Shown here in pieces: positions 28,051 to 36,299 of a stretch of DNA of 64,000 nucleotides (position 1 is the first letter of the stretch; each line of letters opens with the position of its first letter). Below the pieces are notes generated by a model. That model saw only the letters and a list, made by a program, of their open reading frames with translations, was not told the DNA's origin and did not search any database. A program made the translations under genes and the position numbers. The DNA is from Brevibacillus choshinensis. GTDB lineage: Bacteria; Bacillota; Bacilli; Brevibacillales; Brevibacillaceae. Where the stretch lies: assembly GCF_016811915.1 (NCBI RefSeq), contig NZ_CP069127.1:3509001-3573000 (forward strand), read 5' to 3'.

Positions 28051-28839
28051 CTACATTAATTGTGACTTCCATCTGGACAACGCAGAACGAAGTCGGAATA
28101 GAGCCTTGGAATGGAGCTGGGAAATGCGTGAAGGTGACAGGCTCATGATTTCAGCAATTTCGGATAAGGTCATCTCTTCAAAATAAAACAGGGAAACGAC
28201 AAGCCTTTCTTTCTCGGGGAGCTTGTCAATGACGGTGACCAGCACTTCCTTCAGGCTCGAAACCTCTGCCACATTTTCCGGACGCGGGGTCAATTCATCG
28301 ACAATGTACGAATGTCGTGCCGTTTTCTGTTCATCTTCCTCACCGACAGCTTCGTCAATGGATACCATCGTCGCTAGAGAAGTCTCATAAAACACTTGTT
28401 GTAGGTCTTTCTCGCTAATTCCCAAGTACTCCGCAACTTCCAGATCGGTGGGCATTCGCAGCATCTGCTGTTCCAATGTTGTGTATGCTTCTTCGATTTT
28501 TTTGGCCTTGTCACGAACCGTTCGAGGGATCCAGTCATTTTCACGCAAACCGTCGATCATAGCACCACGTATCCGCCACATTGCGTACGTCTCAAACTGC
28601 AATCCGCGTGTGTGGTCAAACTTGGCCAATGCGTCCAGCAGACCAAAGCGGCCATAGCTGATCAAGTCATCCTTGTCCACGTTGGCAGGTAAATTGATCG
28701 CCAAACGGTTGGCCACTTTATCCACAAGCGGCAAGAACCGTGTGATGAGATCGATCTCTGCCTCCCTACTGCCCTCTTGCTTCCACATGACCCATTTATC
28801 GAATTCTTTTGCTTTCTCTTGTATGGTTAGCCGTGCCAC
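28051..28839 (-). CDS. sigD: RNA polymerase sigma factor SigD/FliA (sigma-28)
   Basis: Late-flagellar and motility sigma factor. The 262-residue protein has region 2 (LVDKVANRLAINLP, DDLISYGRFGLLDALAKFD and FETYAMWRIRGAMIDGLR), region 3 (ELTPRPENV before a MxTxxEVAEYLG-like part), and region 4 (LPEKERLVVSLFYFEEMTLSEIA and SRISQLHSKAL). The GTG start (28837-28839) has GGTGAG upstream. It sits near the end of the fla/che operon, a position that in Bacillus makes SigD level sensitive to operon readthrough. Confidence 0.97.
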   Translation of the reverse strand: MARLTIQEKAKEFDKWVMWKQEGSREAEIDLITRFLPLVDKVANRLAINLPANVDKDDLISYGRFGLLDALAKFDHTRGLQFETYAMWRIRGAMIDGLRENDWIPRTVRDKAKKIEEAYTTLEQQMLRMPTDLEVAEYLGISEKDLQQVFYETSLATMVSIDEAVGEEDEQKTARHSYIVDELTPRPENVAEVSSLKEVLVTVIDKLPEKERLVVSLFYFEEMTLSEIAEIMSLSPSRISQLHSKALFRLRSALSRWKSQLM

Positions 28840-28856
28840 GAATTACTCACCAGCCT

Positions 28857-29243
28857 TTACTCATCTGTTAAGCGCCTAACGACCTCTGCAACAGTGGTTG
28901 GATCTTCAATCAGACGTATTCTCTCCATTTGGGAAATAGAGAGAGGAGAGAATGCTTCCTCCACCTCGCCCTCCTCTACCTGCTTGTCCTCTTTATCCTT
29001 ATCAGGAGAAGCCTGCCCATCTTTGCGGGAAGCCTCCCCTTCTTTTGCTAAAGGAAGCGATGGACTTTGTGTCACCTTGGTGAGAACCCAACGGATAGGA
29101 AAAGCGGCGAGGAAAAACACCAGGAAAGCGACGCCTGCTCGCTCGAGTGAAACAAGCCAGACGTTGCTCGCCAAAGCCGTCGCCAGTGTGACGACAAAAG
29201 CGAGAAGTCCCAAGCCAGAATTGATCCAAATGGTACCCATCAT
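28857..29243 (-). CDS. Two-span membrane protein between cheD and sigD, unknown function
   Basis: The 128-residue product has two hydrophobic segments (about residues 8-29 and 35-53), a positively and negatively charged linker (about 65-95, rich in Lys, Asp and Glu) and a C-terminal amphipathic helix (SQMERIRLIEDPTTVAEVVRRLTDE broken across two turns). I do not recognise the family. It starts two bases after the cheD stop with AAGGA upstream; a second ATG directly follows the first. Being co-transcribed with cheD and sigD suggests a motility role. This is inference from position only. Confidence 0.8.
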   Translation of the reverse strand: MMGTIWINSGLGLLAFVVTLATALASNVWLVSLERAGVAFLVFFLAAFPIRWVLTKVTQSPSLPLAKEGEASRKDGQASPDKDKEDKQVEEGEVEEAFSPLSISQMERIRLIEDPTTVAEVVRRLTDE

Positions 29244-29245
29244 CT

Positions 29246-29731
29246 CTATACTTCCTTCACACCTTGATTTACCGTACGGATTTGAAGCACGCCGTTTGTG
29301 GCATCCATTTCTATCGTCCGACCACAGTTACCCCCTGTATCTTCGGCCACTATTTTTATCTGAGCGTCCTTCAAAGCCATTTTGCAAGCTTCTACATTCC
29401 TCGGGCCGATCCGCATCGTATCATTGTTACCGAGGAAGGCAAACATTTGTGCACCGCCAGCCAATTTCGCCACCATATGTCGGGTGGAAGCACCCGCTTG
29501 TTCCATCTGATTGATCAGAGAAGGAATAGCCGTGTCCGCATACTTCCCTACTGTCAGTTCCCCGCCCTTTGCCAGAGATGATTCTGGTAGCATGACATGA
29601 GCCATTCCAGCAATTTTGTGAATACTGTCGTAGAGAACCACTCCTACGCAAGAGCCAAGGCCTGTCGTCCGCAGTCGGCTCGGGGGTTTTGCCACACCGA
29701 GATCGGCCATACCTATCTTAATAATCTCCAT
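29246..29731 (-). CDS. cheD: Chemoreceptor glutamine deamidase CheD
   Basis: Deamidates receptor glutamines and, bound to CheC, participates in adaptation. The 161-residue protein keeps the apparent catalytic triad Thr22, Cys28 and His45 (TTGLGSCVG and AGMAHVMLP), in the spacing of the Thermotoga enzyme. The GGNDTMRIGPRNV-type segment is also present. It overlaps the end of cheC by 14 bases, so the two partners are translationally coupled. Confidence 0.96.
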   Translation of the reverse strand: MEIIKIGMADLGVAKPPSRLRTTGLGSCVGVVLYDSIHKIAGMAHVMLPESSLAKGGELTVGKYADTAIPSLINQMEQAGASTRHMVAKLAGGAQMFAFLGNNDTMRIGPRNVEACKMALKDAQIKIVAEDTGGNCGRTIEMDATNGVLQIRTVNQGVKEV

Positions 29732-30344
29732 CGAAAGGAACTCCTAGTGAACGAAATAGAATGGGGAGTGAATCAGGATCGGGAATCAAGAAAAAGTTCC
29801 CTTTCACTTGGTCGTTCCCCTCAAAGAATGCGGTATCGATCGTGAGTGCGAAATCGCCTGCCTGCCCAAGCGCAATCAAGCCGTAGCTGAGAATCGCCCC
29901 TGCCATGTCTACCGCCAGAGCTGGGACAGAAGGCTGCAAATTCAACTGGGTAAAATCTGCAAGCGATGATAGGTAAGAGCCCGTCAAGATATTCCCGATC
30001 TCGTGCAATGCCGATATCTCGAGCTCCTCCCATTCGTACACATCCTTTTCGATCCCCGTGATTTGCTGCAGCAAATGCTTGGCCGACTCCATATCGAGAA
30101 TAAAGAACATGTTTCCCGGACAATCCCCTTCGACACGGAGAAAGACTGTCACGACAACTGTCTCAGCTCCGCCTACGCAATCCGCTACTTCATCAAACGG
30201 GATGATGCTTACCTGCGGCACTTTCATATCGATTTCTTTTTGCATGAGTTTAGAGAGGGCGGTGGCTGCATGCCCCGCGCCTATGTTTCCGATTTCACGC
30301 AGTACGTCAAACTGGAAATCCCCAAACTTCGTAAAGTAGCCCAT
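29718..30344 (-). CDS. cheC: CheY-P phosphatase CheC
   Basis: Dephosphorylates CheY-P and binds CheD. The 208-residue protein has both active-site sets of the CYX family, D-x3-E-x2-N at Asp13, Glu17, Asn20 and S-x3-E-x2-N at Ser111, Glu115, Asn118, so the phosphatase should be active. GAGGGG from the end of cheW serves as ribosome site, and the ATG is five bases after the cheW stop. Confidence 0.96.
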   Translation of the reverse strand: MGYFTKFGDFQFDVLREIGNIGAGHAATALSKLMQKEIDMKVPQVSIIPFDEVADCVGGAETVVVTVFLRVEGDCPGNMFFILDMESAKHLLQQITGIEKDVYEWEELEISALHEIGNILTGSYLSSLADFTQLNLQPSVPALAVDMAGAILSYGLIALGQAGDFALTIDTAFFEGNDQVKGNFFLIPDPDSLPILFRSLGVPFDGDY

Positions 30345-30349
30345 TTCGC

Positions 30350-30826
30350 TTACCCCTCAATTGCGTCCAATTGCTTGATCTCTTCGTTACTAAGCACTTT
30401 ATCGAGGTTCAGGAGAATCAAAAGCCGCTTGTCCAGCTTGGCAACGCCCCGCAGATAGGCTGCCTCGACTCCTCCCACTACCTCTGGAGGAGGTTCGATC
30501 GCATCCACCGGGATGTCAATCACGTCATTTGCTGCGTCTACAATCAAGCCCACTTCCAGCTCTCCCACAGCCACAATAATGATCCGGGTAGACTCAGAAT
30601 AGACGCTTTCTTCCAATTCAAAGCGGTTGCGCAGGTCGATGATCGGCGTGACTACGCCTCGGAGGTTGATGACCCCCTTTACAAACTTTGGCGTCCGTGG
30701 AACACGAGTGATGTGCTCCAGTTTTTCGATCGACTTAACCTGGTTGACTTCGACTCCGTACTCTTCATCCTTTAAACGAAAGACAATCACTTTCACTTCG
30801 CCTACAATTTCCTTGTGCTCGAGCAT
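30350..30826 (-). CDS. cheW: Chemotaxis coupling protein CheW
   Basis: Scaffold linking receptors to CheA at the membrane array. The 158-residue single CheW domain has KIRRVPRTPKFVKGVINLRG-like core pieces (TRVPRTPKFVKGV and INLRGVVTPIIDLR) and a C-terminal AKLDKRLLILLNLDKVL segment. It has a strong AGGAGG ribosome site and lies 19 bases after cheA. Confidence 0.97.
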   Translation of the reverse strand: MLEHKEIVGEVKVIVFRLKDEEYGVEVNQVKSIEKLEHITRVPRTPKFVKGVINLRGVVTPIIDLRNRFELEESVYSESTRIIIVAVGELEVGLIVDAANDVIDIPVDAIEPPPEVVGGVEAAYLRGVAKLDKRLLILLNLDKVLSNEEIKQLDAIEG

Positions 30827-30845
30827 GTGGCTGCCCCTCCTTTTA

Positions 30846-32888
30846 TTACTTGATCAGTGCATTGCAATCGATAATGAGTGCTACTTGGCCGTCTCCCAGG
30901 ATCGTTGCACCGGAGATGGCGAATACATTAACGAGATACTTGCCTAGGGATTTCAAGACGATTTCCTGTTGTCCGATGAAGTAATCGACGACCAGTCCAG
31001 CCATCTTCTCTCCTTTACGGACGATGATTACTGCCACTTCATCTTCATCCGTTGCAGAATCAGCAGCCGGCACTTGGAAGATGTCCTGGAGAGATACGAG
31101 CGGTACAACACGCCCTCTGAAGTCGATCACCTTTTGGCGGTGAGCCATCATGATCTGATCCTTTTTGAAAACGGCTGTCTCGATGATCGAGCTCAGCGGT
31201 ACCGCATATTTTTCGTTTTGCACTTGTACCAGCATCGCGGAAATAATCGACAGAGTAAGAGGAAGCTGAATCAGGAATGTCGTTCCTTGACCTCTCACAG
31301 AGTCTACGGTTACGCTGCCGCCGAGTGATTCGATTTTGGACTTCACGACATCGAGGCCAACTCCTCGACCGGAGATGTCTGAGATGACTTCCGCAGTGCT
31401 GAAGCCCGCAGCAAAAAGCAATTCATGGATTTGCTTGTCGCTCATGCTGTCCGCGTTCGCCGGGTTGACAATCCCTCGTTCGATCGCCTTTTTCAGCACC
31501 CGGTCCTTATTGATTCCTGCACCATCGTCTTTCACTTCGATGAAGACGTGGTTTCCACTATGGAAAGCACGCAGAACGATCGTACCTTCCTCAGGCTTGC
31601 CTGCCTTCTTCCTGTCTGCCGGAGACTCGATCCCGTGGTCGAGAGAATTGCGCAGCAAGTGATTCAGTGGATCTCCGATTTCATCGATCACCGTGCGATC
31701 CAGCTCGGTCTCCGCCCCGATGATCTCGAGGTTGACTTTCTTGTTCAAGTCTTTTTGCAAGTCACGAATCATGCGCGGGAAGCGGTTGAATACTTGTTCG
31801 ACCGGAACCATTCGCATGGTCAAAATGATGTTTTGCAGATCTCCGCTGATGCGGCTCATGTGTTCGACGGTTTCTTGCAGTTCGCTTTTGCCGATTTCTC
31901 TGGCCAGCTGCTCGAGTCGTCCGCGGTCGATCACCAATTCGCTGAACAGATTCATCAGAATATCCAGACGATCGATATCTACCCGTATCGTTTTTCCGCC
32001 AGCCGCTTGTTTCCGTGGTGCTGTTGGCTGAGCTTCAGGAGCTTTTTGGGCTTCAGCAGCCGTCTCCACCAAAGGAGCGGAAACCGGAGCAGGCGTCGAA
32101 GCTTCCTTCAGATTGATCGGATCAATTTTCACTTCCTGGATCTCGGAAATGTTTAGAATCGTATTTCGGATTTTTTCTTCCGTCTGCATGGTGACGTACG
32201 CAATTTCAAACGAAGTATCGAAGCGTTCATTTTCGATGTCCTCCACCGATGGCTTCGTTTTGATGACTTCACCCAGCGATTCCAATTGATCGAAGACCAT
32301 GTAACCACGAGCCGCTTTCAGCAAGCAATTTTCATTCAAGGTGACCTTGATCCACATCAAGTGATTGCCTAGCTCTTTGGATTGTTTCAGTACCATCAGG
32401 GCGTAATCGTCCAGCTCATTCTCGTGGGCAACTGCCTGCTTCTCTGCTGCTGCAGGAACTTCTTCTTCCAGCACAGCGGTCGCAGCTACTTCCATTTCTG
32501 CGCTGTATTCGCCCGCTACAATCGCGCGCAGCTTTTTGACGGGGATCGATACGTCGGCAGAACCATCTCCACCTTCCGTAATGTCGATCACCATTCCTTC
32601 GATCAAATCGACACTATGGAAGATGACGTCCATGATGTCGCTGTTAATCGTCAGCTTTTGATTGCGAATGAGGTCCAATACGTTTTCTGCTTCATGCGTC
32701 AGGCTTGCCATGTCTTCAAAGCCCATGGTCGCTGACATCCCTTTGAGGGTGTGAGCAGAGCGAAAAATTTCCTTTACATGCGTAATGTTGCTTGGATCAT
32801 TTTCCAACAGGAGCAAATTTGCATTGATTGCTTGCAAATGTTCTTTCGACTCTTCGATAAACATGTCCAAATATTGATTCATATCCAT
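30846..32888 (-). CDS. cheA: Chemotaxis sensor histidine kinase CheA
   Basis: Autophosphorylating kinase that passes phosphate to CheY and CheB. The 680-residue protein has P1 with the phosphorylated His46 (SAHTLKGM), P2 (about 150-270), P3 dimerisation, P4 ATPase with HLLRNSLDHGIE, VKDDGAGI and GRGVGLDVV boxes, and a C-terminal P5 CheW-like domain. I choose ATG 32886-32888 because GGGAGG is 10 bases upstream; an in-frame GTG in front lies in the cheB spacer. Confidence 0.97.
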   Translation of the reverse strand: MDMNQYLDMFIEESKEHLQAINANLLLLENDPSNITHVKEIFRSAHTLKGMSATMGFEDMASLTHEAENVLDLIRNQKLTINSDIMDVIFHSVDLIEGMVIDITEGGDGSADVSIPVKKLRAIVAGEYSAEMEVAATAVLEEEVPAAAEKQAVAHENELDDYALMVLKQSKELGNHLMWIKVTLNENCLLKAARGYMVFDQLESLGEVIKTKPSVEDIENERFDTSFEIAYVTMQTEEKIRNTILNISEIQEVKIDPINLKEASTPAPVSAPLVETAAEAQKAPEAQPTAPRKQAAGGKTIRVDIDRLDILMNLFSELVIDRGRLEQLAREIGKSELQETVEHMSRISGDLQNIILTMRMVPVEQVFNRFPRMIRDLQKDLNKKVNLEIIGAETELDRTVIDEIGDPLNHLLRNSLDHGIESPADRKKAGKPEEGTIVLRAFHSGNHVFIEVKDDGAGINKDRVLKKAIERGIVNPANADSMSDKQIHELLFAAGFSTAEVISDISGRGVGLDVVKSKIESLGGSVTVDSVRGQGTTFLIQLPLTLSIISAMLVQVQNEKYAVPLSSIIETAVFKKDQIMMAHRQKVIDFRGRVVPLVSLQDIFQVPAADSATDEDEVAVIIVRKGEKMAGLVVDYFIGQQEIVLKSLGKYLVNVFAISGATILGDGQVALIIDCNALIK

Positions 32889-32908
32889 CGGTGATCCACC
32901 TCCCAAAA

Positions 32909-34042
32909 TCAGTGCACGAGCCTCAACAACAGCTCTGGAATTTTATCAACAGGAGCGACGTTGTCAGCCAGACCCGCTTGAAATGCTGACCGGGGCATTC
33001 CGTATACGACACAAGTCGATTCATCCTCGACAATGCTCGTAACTGTCCCGAGCTCTTTCATCATTTTTAAACCTTTTGTCCCATCATTTCCCATACCTGT
33101 CATGATAATTGCCCATTTGTCGACATTTGTCAATTGACTGGCAGATTCGAACAATACGTCTACAGAAGGACGGTGACCTCCGCGCGGCTCTTCCTGTTGC
33201 AGATGAGCCTGCAATCGTCCATTGACTTGCCGCACTTCGAAGTGATAGCCTCCTGGCGCGATGTAGGCCGTTCCTGGCTCCAACAGCTCACCGTCCTCAA
33301 CCTCCGTGACGCGGATTTTTGAGAGGGTATTGAGCCGTTGTGCCAGCGATTTGGTAAAGCCTGCCGGCATGTGTTGAACCACAGCAATCGGTGCAGGGAA
33401 ATCGGCTGGAATCGCAGTTAAAACCACTTGCAACGCCTTCGGTCCGCCTGTCGATGTTCCCAGCGTCACGAGTCTCGGTTTCGTGCTTGCAAGTCTTCTA
33501 GGCGTTGAAATCCAATCGGCAGCGGGTGCTTTCGTTTCTTTCGGAACAGGCGCTGACACGATCGGCTTTGCGATTGATGCTGGTTCCGGCGCTTGCGGCC
33601 TAGTCGTTTGCTGCATGGTTGATTGGCGCTGCAATCGCCCTTTGGACAATGATGCCGCCTTCACCCGTTCAATCAAGCGATCGCCAACTTTATGTATATC
33701 GAGCGAAATCGGTCCGGATGGCTTGGTGACAAAATCGAACGCTCCCAATTCCAGTGCCTGGATGGTTGCATCCGCTCCCTCCCTCGTCAAGCTGCTCAAC
33801 ATAACGGTCGGCAAGGGATGATCGCTCATCAATGTCTTCAACGCGGTCAGACCGTCCATGACCGGCATTTCAATATCCAGTGTGAGGACATCCGGATTCA
33901 GTTGCTTGCATTTTTCAATACACTCGAGTCCGTTACGCGCTCGATCAATGACCTCTATATCGGGATCCGTCGATAGTATATCGGAAATCACTTTCCTCAT
34001 GAATGCTGAATCGTCTGTGACAAGAACTCGAATTTTACTCAA
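32909..34042 (-). CDS. cheB: Chemotaxis response regulator protein-glutamate methylesterase CheB
   Basis: Removes receptor methyl groups when phosphorylated by CheA. The 377-residue protein has a receiver domain with Asp10, Asp11 and phospho-acceptor Asp56 (LDIEMPVMDG), a variable linker (about 130-185) and the esterase domain with Ser in GTSTGGPKAL, His in VQHMPAGFT and Asp in GMGNDGTKG. The start is TTG (34040-34042) with GGGAG 10 bases before. No CheR methyltransferase gene lies in the window. Confidence 0.96.
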   Translation of the reverse strand: MSKIRVLVTDDSAFMRKVISDILSTDPDIEVIDRARNGLECIEKCKQLNPDVLTLDIEMPVMDGLTALKTLMSDHPLPTVMLSSLTREGADATIQALELGAFDFVTKPSGPISLDIHKVGDRLIERVKAASLSKGRLQRQSTMQQTTRPQAPEPASIAKPIVSAPVPKETKAPAADWISTPRRLASTKPRLVTLGTSTGGPKALQVVLTAIPADFPAPIAVVQHMPAGFTKSLAQRLNTLSKIRVTEVEDGELLEPGTAYIAPGGYHFEVRQVNGRLQAHLQQEEPRGGHRPSVDVLFESASQLTNVDKWAIIMTGMGNDGTKGLKMMKELGTVTSIVEDESTCVVYGMPRSAFQAGLADNVAPVDKIPELLLRLVH

Positions 34043-34075
34043 TGCACACTCGCTCCCTTCCTACACCCTGATGCC

Positions 34076-34939
34076 TTATCGAATGAAGTTTTTCAGCCTC
34101 GTCAGGAATCCTTTGAGACCAATCGCCGGGATATCTGTTTTTGTGGAATTCTCCAAGTACCGACCAACCAAATTCCGAATGCTCCGTGACGCAAGCGATT
34201 GCGGGTAGGTAAGCAGGAAGGGTCTCTGCTGTTTCACTGCTTTGGTAACATGAGTATCATCGGATACGAATCCTAACGAGAGGATCTCCATGTTCAGGAA
34301 ACGTTTTGCCACCATTGCCAGCTTGTCAGCAGTCATTTTCCCTTCTCTCTCAGAAGTCGCTCGGTTGATGACGAGTCGAATCTTTACAGCGGGGTTTCGG
34401 GAGTGCAGCATTTTGATCACTGCGTACGCATCGGTAATCGCAGGTGGTTCAGGTGTTGTCACGACGATCACTTCGTCCGAGGACAACATGAAGTGCAACG
34501 ATTCTTTGGACAAACCCGCTCCAGTGTCAAAAATGATTGTATCCGCATACCCTTGCAGTGGATCCAGCTTGGAAAACAAGAGATCCAGCTTGTCGTCATC
34601 CAGTTGCATGATCTGCGTAAACCCCGAACCTCCCGCGATGAATTCCAGCTGTCCGGGTCCTTGTTCCATGATGTCCCACACGGTCGTTTCCGGTTCCAAC
34701 AGATGGAACAAGTGCTTTTTGGGGGTAATCCCCATCAAGACATCCAGGTTGGCAAGTCCGAGATCAACGTCGAACAGGACTGCTTTATTTCCTTTTTCAA
34801 TCAACCCGAGACCAAAGTTCAGGCTGAAGTTGGATTTCCCTACCCCACCCTTTCCGCTGGTCACGGTCACAAGTTTTGTCGATCGTTTCTGGGAGCTCTG
34901 AGAAATACGTTGGCGGAGTTGTTCGGCTTGATCACGCAT
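34076..34939 (-). CDS. flhG: Flagellum site-determining ATPase FlhG (MinD-like)
   Basis: ParA/MinD-family ATPase that governs flagellar number and location and works with FlhF. The 287-residue protein has the deviant Walker A TSGKGGVGKSN (27-37), VDLGLANLD (Walker A prime) and a C-terminal amphipathic helix region of the membrane-targeting type. The N-terminal DQAEQLRQ motif is the FlhF-activating segment. It begins four bases after the flhF stop. Confidence 0.95.
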   Translation of the reverse strand: MRDQAEQLRQRISQSSQKRSTKLVTVTSGKGGVGKSNFSLNFGLGLIEKGNKAVLFDVDLGLANLDVLMGITPKKHLFHLLEPETTVWDIMEQGPGQLEFIAGGSGFTQIMQLDDDKLDLLFSKLDPLQGYADTIIFDTGAGLSKESLHFMLSSDEVIVVTTPEPPAITDAYAVIKMLHSRNPAVKIRLVINRATSEREGKMTADKLAMVAKRFLNMEILSLGFVSDDTHVTKAVKQQRPFLLTYPQSLASRSIRNLVGRYLENSTKTDIPAIGLKGFLTRLKNFIR

Positions 34940-34943
34940 TCCT

Positions 34944-36299
34944 TCAGTCTCCCACTACCATCGACGATATGAGCACGGGAGTCGCCACTACGATGTCATC
35001 CGGAACATTTTGACCGGTCGTTATATAGGAAAGGGATAGCTTCATTTCCTCAGCGACGTTCAGGATGGTCCCGTAGCTCTGTGTCTCGTCCGCCTTTGTG
35101 AAGATCACTTGCTTGACAGGTACTTCCGAAAAGTTTTGAATGATGGCTTTCATGTCGCTGTACTTGGAAGTCAAGCTGAGCACCAAGTAGTTGACGCTGT
35201 TTGATCCGTGTTCCACCAATTCCCGAATCCCTTGTACGTACTCATCATTTCGGAAATTGCGTCCAGCCGTGTCGACAAAAATCAAATCGCAGTCACTCAG
35301 TCTTTCCATCGCAGTCAGCATTTCCTTAGGCTGAAAGACGACTTCCATAGGAACATTGAGGATGTTCGCGTACGTTTTCAATTGCTCAACAGCAGCCATT
35401 CGATACGTATCCGCAGTAATGAAGCCAATCTTTCTTTTATCCTTCAGCATGCTGTTTGCTGCCATTTTGGCGATCGTAGTGGTTTTTCCCACCCCTGTTG
35501 GACCAAAGAAGAAAGCATAGTGTACAGAGCGCTCCAGCTTTACTGGGGTATGCACCTTGGAAGCGAGCATCTCCGTCACGATTTTCCTGCAAGCGTCTCG
35601 CGCTTCATCGAATTGCCACTCATGACCAGGAGTTGTCTGTTCCATCAGCTGTTTCAGGATTTCTGCGATAACTTCCTCGGATACGCCCTGCTCCACTAGA
35701 CGGGTACGGATCTCTTGGATGGCGACTGGAAGCTGGTGGTTCAGATCGTTGACGAGCAGCTTTTGGAACATTTGCCTCATGCCTCTCACTTCGTTCGCCA
35801 GCTCGTCCGACCCAGCTGCTGCAGCCGTCAAGTGATCCTGCCTGTTCGTGGACGGAAGCGGTTTTGATGATGGCACCGTGGCAGGCTCCTCTCTCAGCGC
35901 TTCGGCAAACTCCGCTGCGCGAGGATCCCCCTTCGATTCCTCTGCGGCTAAAGTCACTCCGGGGTTCCGCTCCTGTACGGCGACCGCTCCCCCCTCCACT
36001 GACTCCTGCTGCAAAGCTGCAGCCTTTCGATACGCCTGTTTTGCCGTATACGTTCCGGCTTGTGGTCGAGTGATAGCGTCCATCTGTCGATTCTTACTGG
36101 GACCCTGAGTTTTTTCATTCTCAGATGCCTTCTCGTCTACTGCTGCAATCACTTCAATTCGCATCTTGCCGAACATTCCAAACAGTCCGCCGGTTTTCAC
36201 CTGTTTCGAGTTTAAAATGACGGCATCCTTTCCCAAATCCACTCTGATCTTGTCCAGCGCCTCTGGCATCGAATCGACTATGTAACGTTTCACTCTCAC
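34944..36299 (-). CDS. flhF: Flagellar SRP-type GTPase FlhF
   Basis: SRP-family GTPase that sets flagellar placement. The 451-residue protein has a basic N-terminal B domain with a central acidic and Gln-rich disordered part (about 55-160), an N domain and the G domain with [10 protein letters not shown] (266-275), DTAGRNFRN and TKADETQSYG. The GTG start overlaps the flhA stop by 4 bases (GTGA). Confidence 0.96.
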   Translation of the reverse strand: MRVKRYIVDSMPEALDKIRVDLGKDAVILNSKQVKTGGLFGMFGKMRIEVIAAVDEKASENEKTQGPSKNRQMDAITRPQAGTYTAKQAYRKAAALQQESVEGGAVAVQERNPGVTLAAEESKGDPRAAEFAEALREEPATVPSSKPLPSTNRQDHLTAAAAGSDELANEVRGMRQMFQKLLVNDLNHQLPVAIQEIRTRLVEQGVSEEVIAEILKQLMEQTTPGHEWQFDEARDACRKIVTEMLASKVHTPVKLERSVHYAFFFGPTGVGKTTTIAKMAANSMLKDKRKIGFITADTYRMAAVEQLKTYANILNVPMEVVFQPKEMLTAMERLSDCDLIFVDTAGRNFRNDEYVQGIRELVEHGSNSVNYLVLSLTSKYSDMKAIIQNFSEVPVKQVIFTKADETQSYGTILNVAEEMKLSLSYITTGQNVPDDIVVATPVLISSMVVGD

